Positions 21,373 through 32,836 of a stretch of DNA of 64,000 nucleotides are shown here, piece after piece. A program made the translations under genes and the position numbers. The notes beneath the pieces are model-generated. The model saw only the letters and a program-made list of their open reading frames with translations, had not been told where the DNA came from and did no database searches. Position 1 is the first letter of the stretch. Each line of letters begins with the position of its first letter. Source of the stretch: Fistularia commersonii (Eukaryota > Chordata > Actinopteri > Syngnathiformes > Fistulariidae); the NCBI GenBank assembly GCA_037954325.1, contig JBBMNZ010000035.1, positions 1,049,001 through 1,113,000 of the forward strand. The letters are read 5' to 3'.

Positions 21373-21925
21373 TCGCGTGGCTTCCCATCATCCGTCCTCT
21401 TCTCCGTGACCCCTCCGATCCACCTGCATCGTTTCATTTCCTCCCCTCTCCATATTATAAATGTCTCCTCTCTTAGATTCCGTTCTGCAGCCTCGAGTCG
21501 GAGATTCATTGCAACTTCGACTTCATAGCGGCACCCCTGGCAAAACTCCATTTCTTTTTTCCAAAGCGAACGCTGTTTGTTTCCATCTTTGTTTTGCCGT
21601 TCGCTCTGATTCAAGTGCGACCCTGTAGTTTCCAGGTCCGCCGTTGGTGTCACCATGACAACCGGGCCCCCTGACGTTTCCTTGAAGCATAATCAAGCGC
21701 CCTATTGCAGGTCTCCATCCGGCGGTGTGGTCCAGTCGCAGCGGTTTATTGTAATTCTAACAATAGCTGTTAAAAGCCTCGGGGCTGTGAATTTGACACA
21801 ATGTGGGCTGAGTAGCACAGGTGAGGCAAAGGAGGATGTTGGAAACCGGAAAGCACTCTTTGATGGAGCCGCAACTGTAAACTTTTCTGCAGAGGCTTTT
21901 TTTTTTTTATGACAAAAGCACCGGT
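21373..21925. other. 553-bp segment present only in copy 2 of the duplication
   Basis: Unique sequence lies between the two homologous blocks. Copy 1 lacks it entirely, joining tttct directly to tagtccagag. It contains unremarkable non-repetitive DNA and a T-run (21898-21908). No gene was recognised. Confidence 0.6.
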
Positions 21926-23045
21926 TCAGTCCAGAGAACTCCGAAGAGGCACTAAAATGCTGGCATTACAACAATATGCAATACGCAGAATAAACAATAG
22001 TATTCTGAAGTTTTCCTGAAGATTCGGTAGAGTTTGGACCAAGATGTCCAAAGCGTTAAGATTGCATGTACCAAGATGTCAGAAGCTCCAAGATAGCATG
22101 CACCGAGTTGTCAGAAGGGTTACGATAGTGTGCACCAAGTTTTCTGAACCATCAGGATAGTATGAAACAAGTTCTTAGAAGCCTCAGAATACTTTGCGCC
22201 GAGGTTTCCAAAGCTTTAAGATAGTGTGCGCAAAGTATTTGAAGCTTCATGATAGTATGCACCAAGTTGTCAGAAACTCCAGGATAATTTTCGGCGAGAT
22301 GTCAGAAGCCTCAGGAGTGTATGCACAAAATATTTGGAGCTTTAGGATAGTATGATCCAAGTTTTCTGAACCTTCACGATAGTATACTCCAAGTTCTCAG
22401 AAACTTCAGGATAATTTGCACCAAATTTTCTGAAGCTTCAGGATAGTACTGTATGCATGAAGATGTCCACAGTGTTACGATAGTATGCACAAAGGATCTG
22501 AAGCTTCATGATAGTATGCACCAAGTTGTCAGAAACTTTAGGATAATTTGCACCAAGATGTCTGAAGCTTTAGGATGGTATGCTTTCAGGTTTTTGAAGC
22601 TCCAGGATAGTATGCACCAATTTTGTCAAAAGGGTAGTTTACACAAAGTTGTCAGAAGTGTCATGGTAGTATGCACCAAGGTTTCTGAACCTTCACGATA
22701 GTATGCTCAAAGGTCTCAGAAACTTCAGGATAAATTGCACCAAATTGTCTGAAGCTTCAAGATAGTATGCATCAAAATGTCAGAGGCCTCTGGATTGTAT
22801 GCACAATGGATCTGAAGCTTTAGGATAGTTTTTACCAAGTTATCAGAAACTTTAGGATAATTTGCACCAAGATGTCTGAAGCTTTAGGAAAGTATGCACT
22901 AAGGCTTTTGAAGCTCCAGGATGGTATGCACCAATTTTGTCATAAGCTTTAGGATAGTTTACACAAAGTTGTCAGAAGCGTCATGGTAGTATGCACCAAG
23001 GTTTCTGAAGCTTCAGGATAGTATGCTCCAACATGTCACCATGGT
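21926..23045 (+). repeat. Minisatellite, copy 2 of the duplication, extended
   Basis: It opens with the same phrase as copy 1 (gtccagagaactccgaagag), then has at least 20 recurrences of gatagtatgcaccaag / gtcagaagc variants. It is longer than the copy-1 array, so unit number changed after duplication. Confidence 0.88.
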
Positions 23046-23059
23046 ATGCATTAAATTAC

Positions 23060-24931
23060 CCGCAAGTAGCACACAAGTAGTACTAAGATACCCCACACTA
23101 ATCTATGTGGACAGCCATATACCTTTCAGGCTATACAAGGTAGCATGTAGCTAGACCCCTCTCTAGTCATAATAGAAACTCCTTCTTTGCGTTACCATTG
23201 AGCTTAGCTTTGTTGATCCGCCGTTATAAGAAAATGGGTAGGAACCAAACAGGGAAAGAGATTTTCCAAGAAGAAAGAGGCTACTTTCTAGTTTTTTTTT
23301 TCATCGTGTTGTTACACTTGAGACATTTGAAATGCATCTCAATTATCCCCTCCGATCGAACGGCACAAAGCGCGGGTCCCGGTGTCAAAATAAAGGTTTT
23401 GGTGTGGCGCGTTATCGAATTTCCAGAGCGGAGCTGAGCCCAAAAACCTCCCGGTGTCCATTCGAGTGTTCGACAAAATCCGACGGGTATCTGAGAAATG
23501 ATCCTTGCGCGGCAAACCAAATGGAAGGAGGTGAGCGAGTTGTCCGGAGGGGTCGCCCGGCCCGTGGCGTTCCGATCTTACTCCTTGCAGTCGTACTCCG
23601 TCGGTCGCCGTCCCCCGTCATCTTTGCCGAAAATGACCCCCAATCACAGCGTTTTTCGTCCTCGCCCGGGGTCCCATCATGCTGGGCCGCTTTTACGACG
23701 CCTCTCCAGATAAGACCGATCGTCTTCAGATCAGAAGGAACAGAACACGGAGGCGGACGGAGCAGTAATAGCACCTAATAGCACCTGTTGACACCTTGTT
23801 CACAGCCGATTCGAAACCACTTATTATTGAAGCGCAACCCCCTTTCCTCGTCTGTCTCGTTTTGTTCGGCTTCTTTTAAAATGAAATGCGAGGGGAAACG
23901 CCAAGAAATGCAGAGAAACGCCGACAAACAGATACCTGAATGCATCACCAGAGCAACCCCTTGTTAGGGTAGCTCTTACTGTAGTCCTTTGCTCCTTGCC
24001 ATTGTTGTTTTGATTATTTAGGCTACTTCCTGTGCCCTTCCTGCTCTTCACAACGTATGCTAGCAGTCGGGTCGCTGATCTGCACACCCGACCCGAGGGA
24101 ATCCACTCAGACACTGATTCCATTGCCATTCGTCTTCTGTGCCGACTAGCCGCGCCTGCTAGCCCGACTAGCCGCGCCCACCACTCCCATCTAGTCCTGA
24201 CTGGTACCTGACGGTCAAGCAAATGCTCGGTTTTACACTCGCGGCATTTTGGAAGCCCCTTTTTTTGGGCAGATGGTTTACTCGCGGGGATGCTACATGT
24301 GGTACCCCACCACCCCCACTCCTGCCCCCATGTGTCCGGGTTCCTTCGGTGCCTTCCTGCTAGGAGTGTATAAATTAGAGCAAACAGGAGGCAGCGGATG
24401 ACAAGATTTTTTTTTCCCGCCTGTGTCCCTCTGGCGATAAATCCTCCTCGGCGCTTTGCGCCAGCTGAGGCTTCCTGTCTACTCCTGTCCCGCAGAGCCT
24501 TTTTCGTATTCATACAGAAAGTGACAAAAAAAAAAAAAAAAAAGTTAAAAGTAGATTCGCCAGGAAATTTTCTGCATCTGTGCCGCGTTCACACGTCGGC
24601 CGCCAAGGCAGCGCCGGCGCGGAATGCTAATGCTAGGATATGGTTGCAAATGAGCTGCGCGGACATGATGGATTCGCGCCCGCGCGTTCTCACTCCCAAC
24701 TGGTAAATTAGCAAAAACACCCAAACAATTAATCCGTCTCTCCCAAATAAATCAGAATAATAAATCGTCCGCTCTGTAGTTGAAGCCATTAGCATTTACA
24801 CACGTGGCATGGTGTTTTGTTTTGTTTCGGATTTTTCCTCCCGTCACGTCAGCCGGCGATTTAAATTGACTAATTGCGGCTAAACTGTAATACGTCGCCA
24901 TCGCGCAGGGAAATGTCAGCATGGCGCCGAC
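23060..24931. other. Unique non-coding DNA
   Basis: No gene was recognised in 1.9 kb. Open frames at 23332-23778 and 23824-24513 have no domain or biased codon pattern. There is an A-run at 24525-24543. The 24590-24920 part has homeodomain-type words (GCTAATGCTAGG, TTTAAATTGACTAATTGCGG) and could be regulatory. Confidence 0.3.
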
Positions 24932-25043
24932 GTGCCGAAGAGTAATCTGCATAATAAAGGCGATGTTTTAAAATGTCAGATGATGGAGGAAGTGGCGAGT
25001 TACGCAGCGCCATCCCGAAGCGCCATCACACAGTGCCGCGCCG

Positions 25044-25525
25044 TGCCGCTAGGCCTCGTCGCGCCGCTAGGCCTCGTCGCGCCGCTAGGCCTCGTCGCTT
25101 GGATCGCCGCTCTTTTAGCGCACAGTAACGAGAAGACACGGAAAGCTAAGCTAAGCGAAGCGCCGCGAGGCCTCGTTGCGCCGCTAGGCCTCGTCGCGCC
25201 GCTAGGCCTCGTCGCTTGGATCGCCGCTCTTTTAGCGCACAGTAACGAGAAGACACGGAAAGCTAAGCTAAGCGAAGCGCCGCGAGGCCTCGTTGCGCCG
25301 CCAGGCCTCGTCGCGCCGCTAGGCCTCGTCGCTTGGATCGCCGCTCTTTTAGCGCACAGTAACGAGAAGACACGGAAAGCTAAGCTAAGCGAAGCGCCGC
25401 GAGGCCTCGTTGCGCCGCTAGGCCTCGTTGCGCCGCTAGGCCTCGTTGCGCCGCTAGGCCTCGTCGCTTGGATCGCCGCTCTTTTAGCGCACAGTAACAA
25501 GAAGACACGGAAAGCTAACCGAAGC
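25044..25525 (+). repeat. 117-bp tandem repeat with 18-bp sub-repeat (4 units)
   Basis: Each unit has two to three copies of an 18-bp GC-rich block (gcgccgctaggcctcgtc) and a constant 63-bp part (gcttggatcgccgctctttt, agcgcacagtaacgag...). Unit and sub-unit lengths are multiples of three, so both strands stay open for about 600 bases. The long frames are best explained by that periodicity. Confidence 0.92.
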
Positions 25526-25545
25526 TTTCTTGAAGGAGCGACCTG

Positions 25546-26640
25546 AGAAAGCACGTTGGGTTCTCACGCCAGGGAGCTGTATTTCTGCAAATAGTGGCCT
25601 TGTGTTGTTTGCTAAGCAGTGCACATACGGCACTGGTTACGTTCTGAACCCATCTTCGTTACCATAGTAACCGTCTCCAGTTCAGACACGCTGGAAGGTT
25701 CCAGACTGAAGTATCCTATCGTCCCAAACCCAATAACATATCGGATTAAAGTTGGCGCCCCTCCTTATCGAGCGGGATAGCCTGCTAGCTTGAATAGCTG
25801 CCCTTCCCTGCCAGTTTGAAGCTAACGTCACCCGTGGAGTCAGTAGTGATGGACGGCGATAGTGGTTGGCCCTCCACCAGCGCCGTTTATTGCTATTATC
25901 TGTTGTCTCGTCGGAAACCCTAGCTTGCCCAGTAGCGTGAATGAGAGGGCGAGTAGTTGTATGCTCGTTTCAAGTGTCCAATTTTGAACTTTTACTTAAA
26001 TAAGTAGCATAAATGCTCATTTCTGAACGGTGCCTGGAGGCAAAAGGACTCACTGAAGAATTTAGTAAAAGTGCATTCCTGTAAATTTAATCGGTCCACC
26101 GCGACCTGTTTGGAAAATTCAGGGGTCCAATGCAACGAAGGTACAAGTTTTTGGTTCCAAAAAGCTGCGTAAAATTAGCCGCTGTTTGGAAGCGGAAATG
26201 CGGTCGACAACGAATGAGTGAATGAGCTTTGCGACTTTGCCGGGCCGCGGGTGAATAACTCGTAGCACATTTTCGGGAGTTAATGACAGGCTGTGCTAGA
26301 ACTCCCCGAACCGAGGTCGTGGGGGTCGCGGCGGCGGCTAGCCGGGACGCTAGCAGGGACGCTAGCTGAACGTTGGGTCTCCTTTGGCACGAGGCTGTCA
26401 ATCACATCGGAGAGAAGGAAAAAGGAAAAACAACTTTCACTTTCACTTTCCTGCACCCATGTGACCCCGTCCTGCTCGCTCCCCTCTAAGCTCCGCCCCC
26501 CCGGGGAACGCCAACATGGCCGCGGGTGGAAAGTTTATTTTCTCGGAGCAGAACCCCTGGGAGGAAACCTCTGGGGGTTTTGGGAACCTCATTATAAGAA
26601 CGTGGAGGTTTTTTAACCTGGTTTGTCAGGATTAACAAGA
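25546..26640. other. Unique non-coding DNA with an X-box-like site
   Basis: GTTACCATAGTAAC (25658-25671) is a near-perfect inverted repeat that fits the X-box pattern. A TALE decamer (reverse, CTGTCAATCA) lies at 26395-26404. Otherwise unremarkable. Confidence 0.35.
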
Positions 26641-26679
26641 AAACACAGATTCATTAATCGGCAGAAGCAGCGAGAATGA

Positions 26680-27320
26680 ATATAATAATAACACTACAAC
26701 TACCACTTCTAATATTAATATTAACATTATTATTATTATTATCAATAACAATAATAATAATAATAATAAATACTACTGATGTGACTGACTACTGCTACAG
26801 CTACTGATAAAACATGAATAATAATATTAATGATAATCAAAGTCATAATAATTAATACTGCTATTCCTGATACGACCAATGATTATTGTTATTGTTATTC
26901 TTTTTCTTAATAATATTAATAATTATAATTAATTACGCCCCTTACTACTATTATTACTACTACTAATATCACATATATGTATATCAAGTTTCTCCCCTTT
27001 TTTTGTCATTTTTTGGTTTTGTTCAAATTACATAATAATAAACATGAAATATTATTAAATTGTATTGTCAAAAAATAATGTTATGAATATTACAATTTTT
27101 TTTATTTTCCTTGGATGTTAATATGTCCATTTGTCATTTATTTTTACATATTTATAATATTGCTTATTTAAAATATCAAAATATTTACATATTTCAAAAT
27201 AAATTAAAAATGGAAATAAAAGGAAAAAATACCTTTATAATGGTGATTATCATTATATTATTATGTTTTTGTGATTATTATTGCTATTATTTTTATAATG
27301 TCATTGTTATTAATATGAGT
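26680..27320. repeat. AAT/ATT-rich low-complexity DNA
   Basis: Runs of aataat, attatt and actact trinucleotides are mixed with AT-rich sequence. No gene. Confidence 0.8.
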
Positions 27321-27354
27321 CTGCAGCTCCAAACACCAGGAAGCAGTGGAGATG

Positions 27355-27356
<2 letters not shown>

Positions 27357-27419
<63 letters not shown>
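27357..27419. repeat. (TG)n microsatellite
   Basis: About 31 pure TG units. Shorter interrupted TG and CA runs follow at 27498-27555. Confidence 0.95.
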
Positions 27420-27421
<2 letters not shown>

Positions 27422-27559
27422 AAGCACCCCGCAGAGTCAGACGGGAGCAGAAAAGGTGACTCCCAAATGAGGAATGGCTCCTTTCTAATGAATAATGTGT
27501 GTGTGTGTCTATGTGTGTGTGCATGCACGACATAGCAACACACACACACACACACGTAG

Positions 27560-27909
27560 TGCAATGAAGACCTAACAAGCAGTGACAGGGTAAAAGGTGA
27601 GTGCGGCGTGACACCCGGTGACAGCTGACAGGACGCGGCGAAGCGGCGCCGTCACATGGGAGCTCTGAAAGAGCAGCGCCACAAATGAAGCCGTCGGCGG
27701 GGAGAGAAAAGATCGCCATGGCGACCCGCCGCCGCCGCCGCCGCCGGACACCGTCCAGCCGGCTGACGGGGCGCCGTTAGAAGGCCCGGGAATTTAAAAA
27801 AAGGAAAAAAAAATGGAATATTCAGACGTCTGACTTTTTTACTTTCATCTGGAATTTCGAAGCTGTTATGACACTTTTACGAGGGTGGATTACGCACCAA
27901 TGGTGATCA
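27560..27909. other. Unique non-coding DNA with a GCC run
   Basis: A (CCG)n run lies at 27727-27747, preceded by ATCGCCATGGCGAC (27712-27725), an X-box-like sequence. No gene. Confidence 0.4.
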
Positions 27910-29060
27910 TGACCTTTGACCCCCCCCCCCCCACACACACACACACGCACACGCACACACAACCACCCCCACCACCAACCAGCTACATCTGCTTCTTTTC
28001 CAGATCTTTGGAGTAATTCTGCAAAATCTGACGCCAGGGTGTGGAGGATAGGATGGCGAGGGATTCTGGGATGGAGAGGATGCTAACAAATGGCAGCATT
28101 GACCTTCGTGAACTACTACTACGACTACTGCTACTACTACTGCTACTACTACTTCTACTACTACTACTACTTCTACTACTTCTTGGCCAATTCTTAAAGG
28201 GTCATTGTAGTAATACTGCAGTACTTGTGCAAATGTGAGATGACGGGTGATGGAGCATAGGATGGCGAGGGAGTGAGTGATGAAGGGAGGACCCAAACGA
28301 CGGTGTATTGGCGGTGTTGACCTTTGACCCGCAGGCACCCCAGTCAAGTAAACTACAACTATTACTATTACTACTACTTCTTGGCCAGTTATTAAAAAGT
28401 AATCATAGTAGTACTGCAGTAGTCTTGCAAATGTTAGATGATAGGTGATGGAGCATAGGATGGCGAGGGAGTGCAGGGATGGAGAGATGGAGGGAGGATG
28501 CTAACAAATGGCAGCATTGACCTTTGTGAACTCCTACTACTACTACTGCTATTACTACTACTACTACTACTTGTACTACTTCTTGGCCAATTCTTAAAGG
28601 GTCATTGTAGTAATACTGCAGTACTTGTGCAAATGTGAGATGATGGGTGATGGAGCATAGGACGGCGAGGGAGTGAGGGATGAAGGGAAGAAGCCTACAA
28701 CGGTGTATTGGCGGTGTTGACCTTTGACCCACGGGCACCCCAGTCAAGTGAACTACTACCACTTTACTTCTTGGCCAGTTATTAAAAAGTAATCATAGTA
28801 GTACTGCAGTAGTCTTGCAAATGTTAGACGATGGGTGCTGGAGCATAGGATGGCGAGGGAGTGAGGGCTGAAGGGAGGATGTTTACAACAGTGTAATGGT
28901 GGTGTTGACCTTTGACCCCCAGGCACCCACGGCCAAACAACTACTTCTACTATTACAACTACTTCTTGGGCCATTCTTAAAAGGTCATCATAGTAATGCT
29001 GCGGTACTTGTGCAAATGTGAGGCGGTGGGTGATGGAGCATAGGATGGCGAGGGAGTGCG
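27910..29060 (+). repeat. About 200-bp tandem repeat with alternating A/B units and DR1 motifs
   Basis: The anchor tgcaaatgt(g/t)aga recurs near 28227, 28427, 28629, 28817 and 29010. Units alternate between an A spacer (ccaattcttaaagggtcatt) and a B spacer (ccagttattaaaaagtaatc), so the true repeat is an A-B dimer of about 400 bp. CTA trinucleotide runs sit between. TGACCTTTGACCC occurs at 27910, 28318, 28718 and 28906. Confidence 0.9.
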
Positions 29061-29169
29061 GGGATGGAGGGATGAAGGGAGGAGAAAAAGAAGTGTAGAT
29101 GGTGATCGAACACATCTAGATTGCTTTCCGGTTTATGTCCGATGTTTTCCACCTCCGCTTCCCTCCACG
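29061..29169. other. Unique spacer
   Basis: Short non-repetitive sequence with no feature seen. Confidence 0.4.
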
Positions 29170-29330
29170 TCCGTAGGAGTGGCTGACAGGGTGAATGGTT
29201 GGTTGTCTCCGGATGTGATTGACAGCTGAGCCCGCCAGGTTAAACCCCGCCTCTCATCCCAGCGAACGCTGTGATTGGCTACAGCCTGACGAAGAGAACG
29301 AATGAATGAATTAATAAATGAATGTCAAAT
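29170..29330 (+). repeat. Interspersed repeat 3' half, well preserved
   Basis: In order: gtgaatggttggttgtctcc, then gTGATTGACAGctgag (29216-29225 in capitals), then accccgcctctcatccc, gctgtgattggctacagcc, and a tail of AATGA tetranucleotides (29302-29324). This copy has a single decamer at the place where the arrays at 32.3 and 57.5 kb have many. Confidence 0.65.
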
Positions 29331-29347
29331 GCTGGTGTATGGTTGCA

Positions 29348-29441
29348 TGTGTGTGTGTGTGTGTGTAAGCACATATATGAGGCGCTAACAGCTTCAGCGG
29401 TTGCATTGAATTACCGCACACACACACACACACACACACAC
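29348..29441. repeat. (TG)n and (CA)n microsatellites
   Basis: TG at 29348-29366 and CA at 29417-29441 are separated by unique sequence. Confidence 0.9.
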
Positions 29442-29694
29442 ATTCATGCATAAACATTTCCTCCTCTTGTTCCTCCTCTTTTTCCTTCTTATTTCTTTAC
29501 TGCAGAGAGTTTTTACAGCGCATGAATGGTGTTTAAGGCCCGTTTTACCGCCGCTCGTCCGTCCGCCTGCAGCCCAGGATTCAAATGTCAGCGCCTGAAG
29601 ACGATCGACCGGCGATCAGGGAGACGATCGGCTCACGGATGGAAGAGACGTGATGATTTTAGTGTCCTGCAGAGCCTTCAGAAGACATGGACCT

Positions 29695-31000
29695 CCGTAT
29701 GAACCCTCTGAACCATCTAAACCATCTAAACCATGAAAACTGTCTAAACAGTCCAAACCGTCTAAATTGACTAAACCATCCAAACCACCTGAACAGGATA
29801 AACTGTCTAAACTGTCTAAACCATCTAAACCGTCGAAACCTTATAAACCAAATAAACTCACTAAACCGTCTAAACTTTCTAAACCATCCAAACCACCTGA
29901 ACAGGATAAACTGTCTAAACCATCTAAACCGTCGAAACCTTATAAACCAAATAAACTCACTAAACCGTCTAAACTGTCTAAACCATCCAAACCATCAAAA
30001 CCGTCCAAACTGCATTAACTATCCAAACCACCTATACCAACTAAACTGTATAAACCATCTAAACTGTCTAAACCATCCAAACCATCAAAACCACCTGTGT
30101 AACCATCTAAACCTTAACCAAATAAACCAAATAAACTCACTAAACCGTCTAAACTGTATTAACTATCCAAACCACCTATACCACCTTAACTGCCTAAACC
30201 ATCTAAACTGTGTAAACCATCCAAACCATCTGTGTAACTATCTTAACCTTATAAACCAAATAAACTCACTAAACTGTCTAAACTGTCTAAACCATCCAAA
30301 CCATCCAAACCACCTAAACTATCTAAACCATATAAACCAAATAAACTCACTTAACCGTCTAAACTGTCTAAAGCATCCGGACCATCAAAACCGTCTAAAC
30401 TGTATTAACTATCTAAACCACCTATACCAACTAAACTGTATGAACCATCTAAACCATCTAGACTATCTGAACCACCTGATCCATCTAAACTGGATAAACC
30501 GTTTGAACTGTTTAAACCAGCCAAACACCTAAACCATCTAAACCATCTAACCTGTATAAACCGTCTAAACCGTCTAAACCGTCTAAACCAACATAACTAC
30601 CTAAATCATCTAAACCATACAAAACTACCGAAGCCATCTAAACCGTATAAACCGGATAAACTTATTTAACTTTCTAAACTGTTTAAACCATCAAAACCAT
30701 CTAGACCATCTGAACCACCTAATCCATCTAAACTGTATAAATCGGATAAACCGTCTGAACTGTATAAACCATCCAAACCACCTAAACCATTTAAACTGTT
30801 TAAACCGTCAAACTTTCTTAACCACCCAAACCATCTAAACCATCTGAACCGTCTAAACCGTCTGAAGCATCTTAACTCTCTAAACTATCTAAACTATACA
30901 AAACATCCTCAACCATCTAACCTGTATAAATTGTCTAAACCGTCTAAACTATCCAAACTACCCAAACTACCCAAACCATCTAAACCATCCAAAGCGTCTC
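29695..31000 (+). repeat. 9-bp minisatellite (ctaaaccat variants), about 1.3 kb
   Basis: The unit ctaaaccat, with variants ending -cgt, -tgt and -cca, repeats about 140 times with few interruptions (ataaaccaa ataaactca inserts). The 9-bp period keeps a frame reading K-P-S open, which is an artefact rather than a gene. Confidence 0.95.
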
Positions 31001-31055
31001 CATGAAAGGCGGAAGGTCACCGCCTTGTTCCCCCTTCAGTAATAATCTCCATAGC

Positions 31056-31390
31056 AACACGTGTAATAACACATTTAATAACATGTGTAATAACACGTGT
31101 AATAACACGTGTAATAACACGTGTAATAACACATTTAATAACGCATGTAATAACCCGTGTAATAACACGTATAATAACATGTGTAATAACACATGTAATA
31201 ACCCGTGTAATAACACGTATAATAACACGTGTAATAACCCGTGTAATAACACGTGTAATAACACGTGTAATAACACATGTAATAACCCGTGTAATAACAC
31301 GTATAATAACACGTGTAATAACCCGTGTAATAACACGTATAATAACACGTGTAATAACACGTGTAATAACACGTGTAATAACACGGGTAG
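31056..31390 (+). repeat. 12-bp minisatellite carrying E-boxes (about 27 units)
   Basis: The unit is taataacacgtg in strict 12-bp register. Eleven units hold a perfect CACGTG; the rest carry single substitutions (cccgtg, cacgta, catgtg, cattta). A twelfth CACGTG lies just outside at about 31413. The register keeps all frames open, so N/T/C-rich frames here are not genes. Confidence 0.95.
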
Positions 31391-32060
31391 AACAGATGAG
31401 AACATTTTAACACACGTGTAAAAATGCTGGAACAAAATTTGCATTTCAATCCCGTTAAACGCTAGATTACTTCACGCGTTAGCTCATGCGTTAATCCCGC
31501 TGTTGCCACGGCGACGTGCAAAGCAGCGCTGTTAGCTTTTCCCGACGGCTGAAAAAAGGCCTCCGTCGTCTGGGAGACGGCGGGGGCTTTAATTTCTTTG
31601 TTGTTTTTTTTTTTTTTTCATTATTATTATTACACGTTGTCCAGGATCAGGGCTAAACGCTAGCGCGGCTAATCACGCGTACACTAGCTTCGTAATTAGC
31701 CGCCTCTCGACGGGGTTGAAGCTAATTGAGAATAAAAGGAAGAGGAGGAGCTGCAGCGATGTCTATATATTACGATATATTCCTCACTGCGTACATATCG
31801 GTTGTTTACGTGAAATATTCCCTCTAATTGTTTCTCCTCCTTTTCCTCTGTTTTTATTTTTTTCCTGGCGTTTCCAGACGCCCTTGACTTGTCAGCCAAT
31901 TAGCTGGAGAGTAATTAGCCGCTCCGCCGCTCCGTAATGGTCTCCGTTGTCTCAGAAAGAAAAAGGGCGACGCTCGCCGGGCGCTTTTGATTGACAGGTT
32001 TGTTTGTCGCCTCCTGATTGGACGCCGACGGGCCGACGGCCTCTTCGAGCTGAAAGCCAA
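31391..32060. other. Unique non-coding DNA, possibly regulatory
   Basis: GTTGCCACGGCGAC (31502-31515) resembles an X-box. The 31660-31990 stretch has CTAATCACG, GTAATTAGCCG, GAAGCTAATTGAG, TCTAATTG and a TALE decamer at 31988-31997. A poly-T run sits at 31606-31618. Confidence 0.3.
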
Positions 32061-32063
32061 GGA

Positions 32064-32290
32064 ACGCCGGGTTCTCCGTCTTCCTCCCAAAGTCCAAAAG
32101 GGTTCTCGTCTCCAGGCGAGAAGGTTCAAGGTTTGAGCCACCAGGTTCTCCACAGCCATGTTCTGCCATCTGTCTGGGTTCTCCAGGTTCTCCAGGTTCC
32201 TCCTGAGGCCCAAAGACAGCAGATCCATGGAAGCAGATCTATGGAAGGCTATCAAAGGTCCACAGGTGGGAATGAGAGGATGAACGGTTA
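32064..32290 (-). repeat. Interspersed fish repeat, reverse copy
   Basis: gggttctccgtcttcctccc, aaagtcc, gttctccacagccatgttct and gggttctccaggttctcc are reverse forms of the family's middle part. The stretch ends with ggaatgagaggatgaacggt, which then runs straight into the 19-bp decamer array. Confidence 0.65.
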
Positions 32291-32313
32291 GACAGCTCCA
32301 TCTTTGGACCCTG

Positions 32314-32562
32314 TGATTGACAGGTGATCTGATGATTGATAGATGATCCTATGATTGACAGGTGTCACTATGATTGACAGGTGACCCTTTGATTGACAGG
32401 TGGCCCTTTGATTGACAGGTGTCACTATGATTGTCATGTGACCCTTTGATTGACAGGTACTCCTGTGATTGACAGGTGACCCTTTGATTGACAGGTGTCA
32501 CAATGATTGACAGATGACCCTGTGATTGACAGGAGATCATATGATTGACAGGTGATTGACGG
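32314..32562 (+). repeat. 19-bp minisatellite of the TALE decamer TGATTGACAG
   Basis: Perfect TGATTGACAG starts at 32314, 32352, 32371, 32390, 32409, 32447, 32466, 32485, 32504, 32523 and 32542. The two apparent gaps are occupied by decayed units (32333, 32428), so the 19-bp register never slips across 13 units. A further copy, one base off, starts at 32553. The decamer is the consensus bound by PBX with PREP or MEIS. Confidence 0.96.
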
Positions 32563-32599
32563 CTGACTTATGACTGAAAGAATGAAACTGAATCTTTGC

Positions 32600-32796
32600 T
32601 TATTCTACCGATTATTGTTGTACTTCTTCTTCTTCTTACTGTCAATAACAATAATGAAAACAAATAATAATAATTATCAGTATATTATAATTAAATCTTG
32701 TAAAATTAATATTGATATCATTATTATCATTATTAGCATGATAGCTATTGTTATTTTGGTTATTTTTTTCAGACTGTGCTCAGCGGGCGGAAGGGT
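32600..32796. repeat. AT-rich low-complexity DNA
   Basis: aataataatt, attattat and cttcttctt runs. No gene. Confidence 0.7.
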
Positions 32797-32836
32797 CGGT
32801 CGGTCGGTCGGTCGGTCAGTCGGTCGGTCGGTCGGA
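32797..32836 (+). repeat. (GGTC)n microsatellite
   Basis: About nine ggtc units with one cagt interruption. Confidence 0.9.

Noticed and set aside
29695..31000. ctaaacc words as interstitial telomere repeat
   Set aside because: The unit is 9 bp (ctaaaccat), not the vertebrate hexamer, and no TTAGGG/CCCTAA run occurs.
31056..31390. CRISPR-like regular array
   Set aside because: It is a simple 12-bp minisatellite with no unique spacers, in vertebrate DNA. The same applies to the other regular arrays.
29767..31421. Lys-Pro-Ser and Asn-Thr-Cys repeat proteins
   Set aside because: The 9- and 12-bp periods are multiples of three and lack stop codons, so open frames arise automatically.
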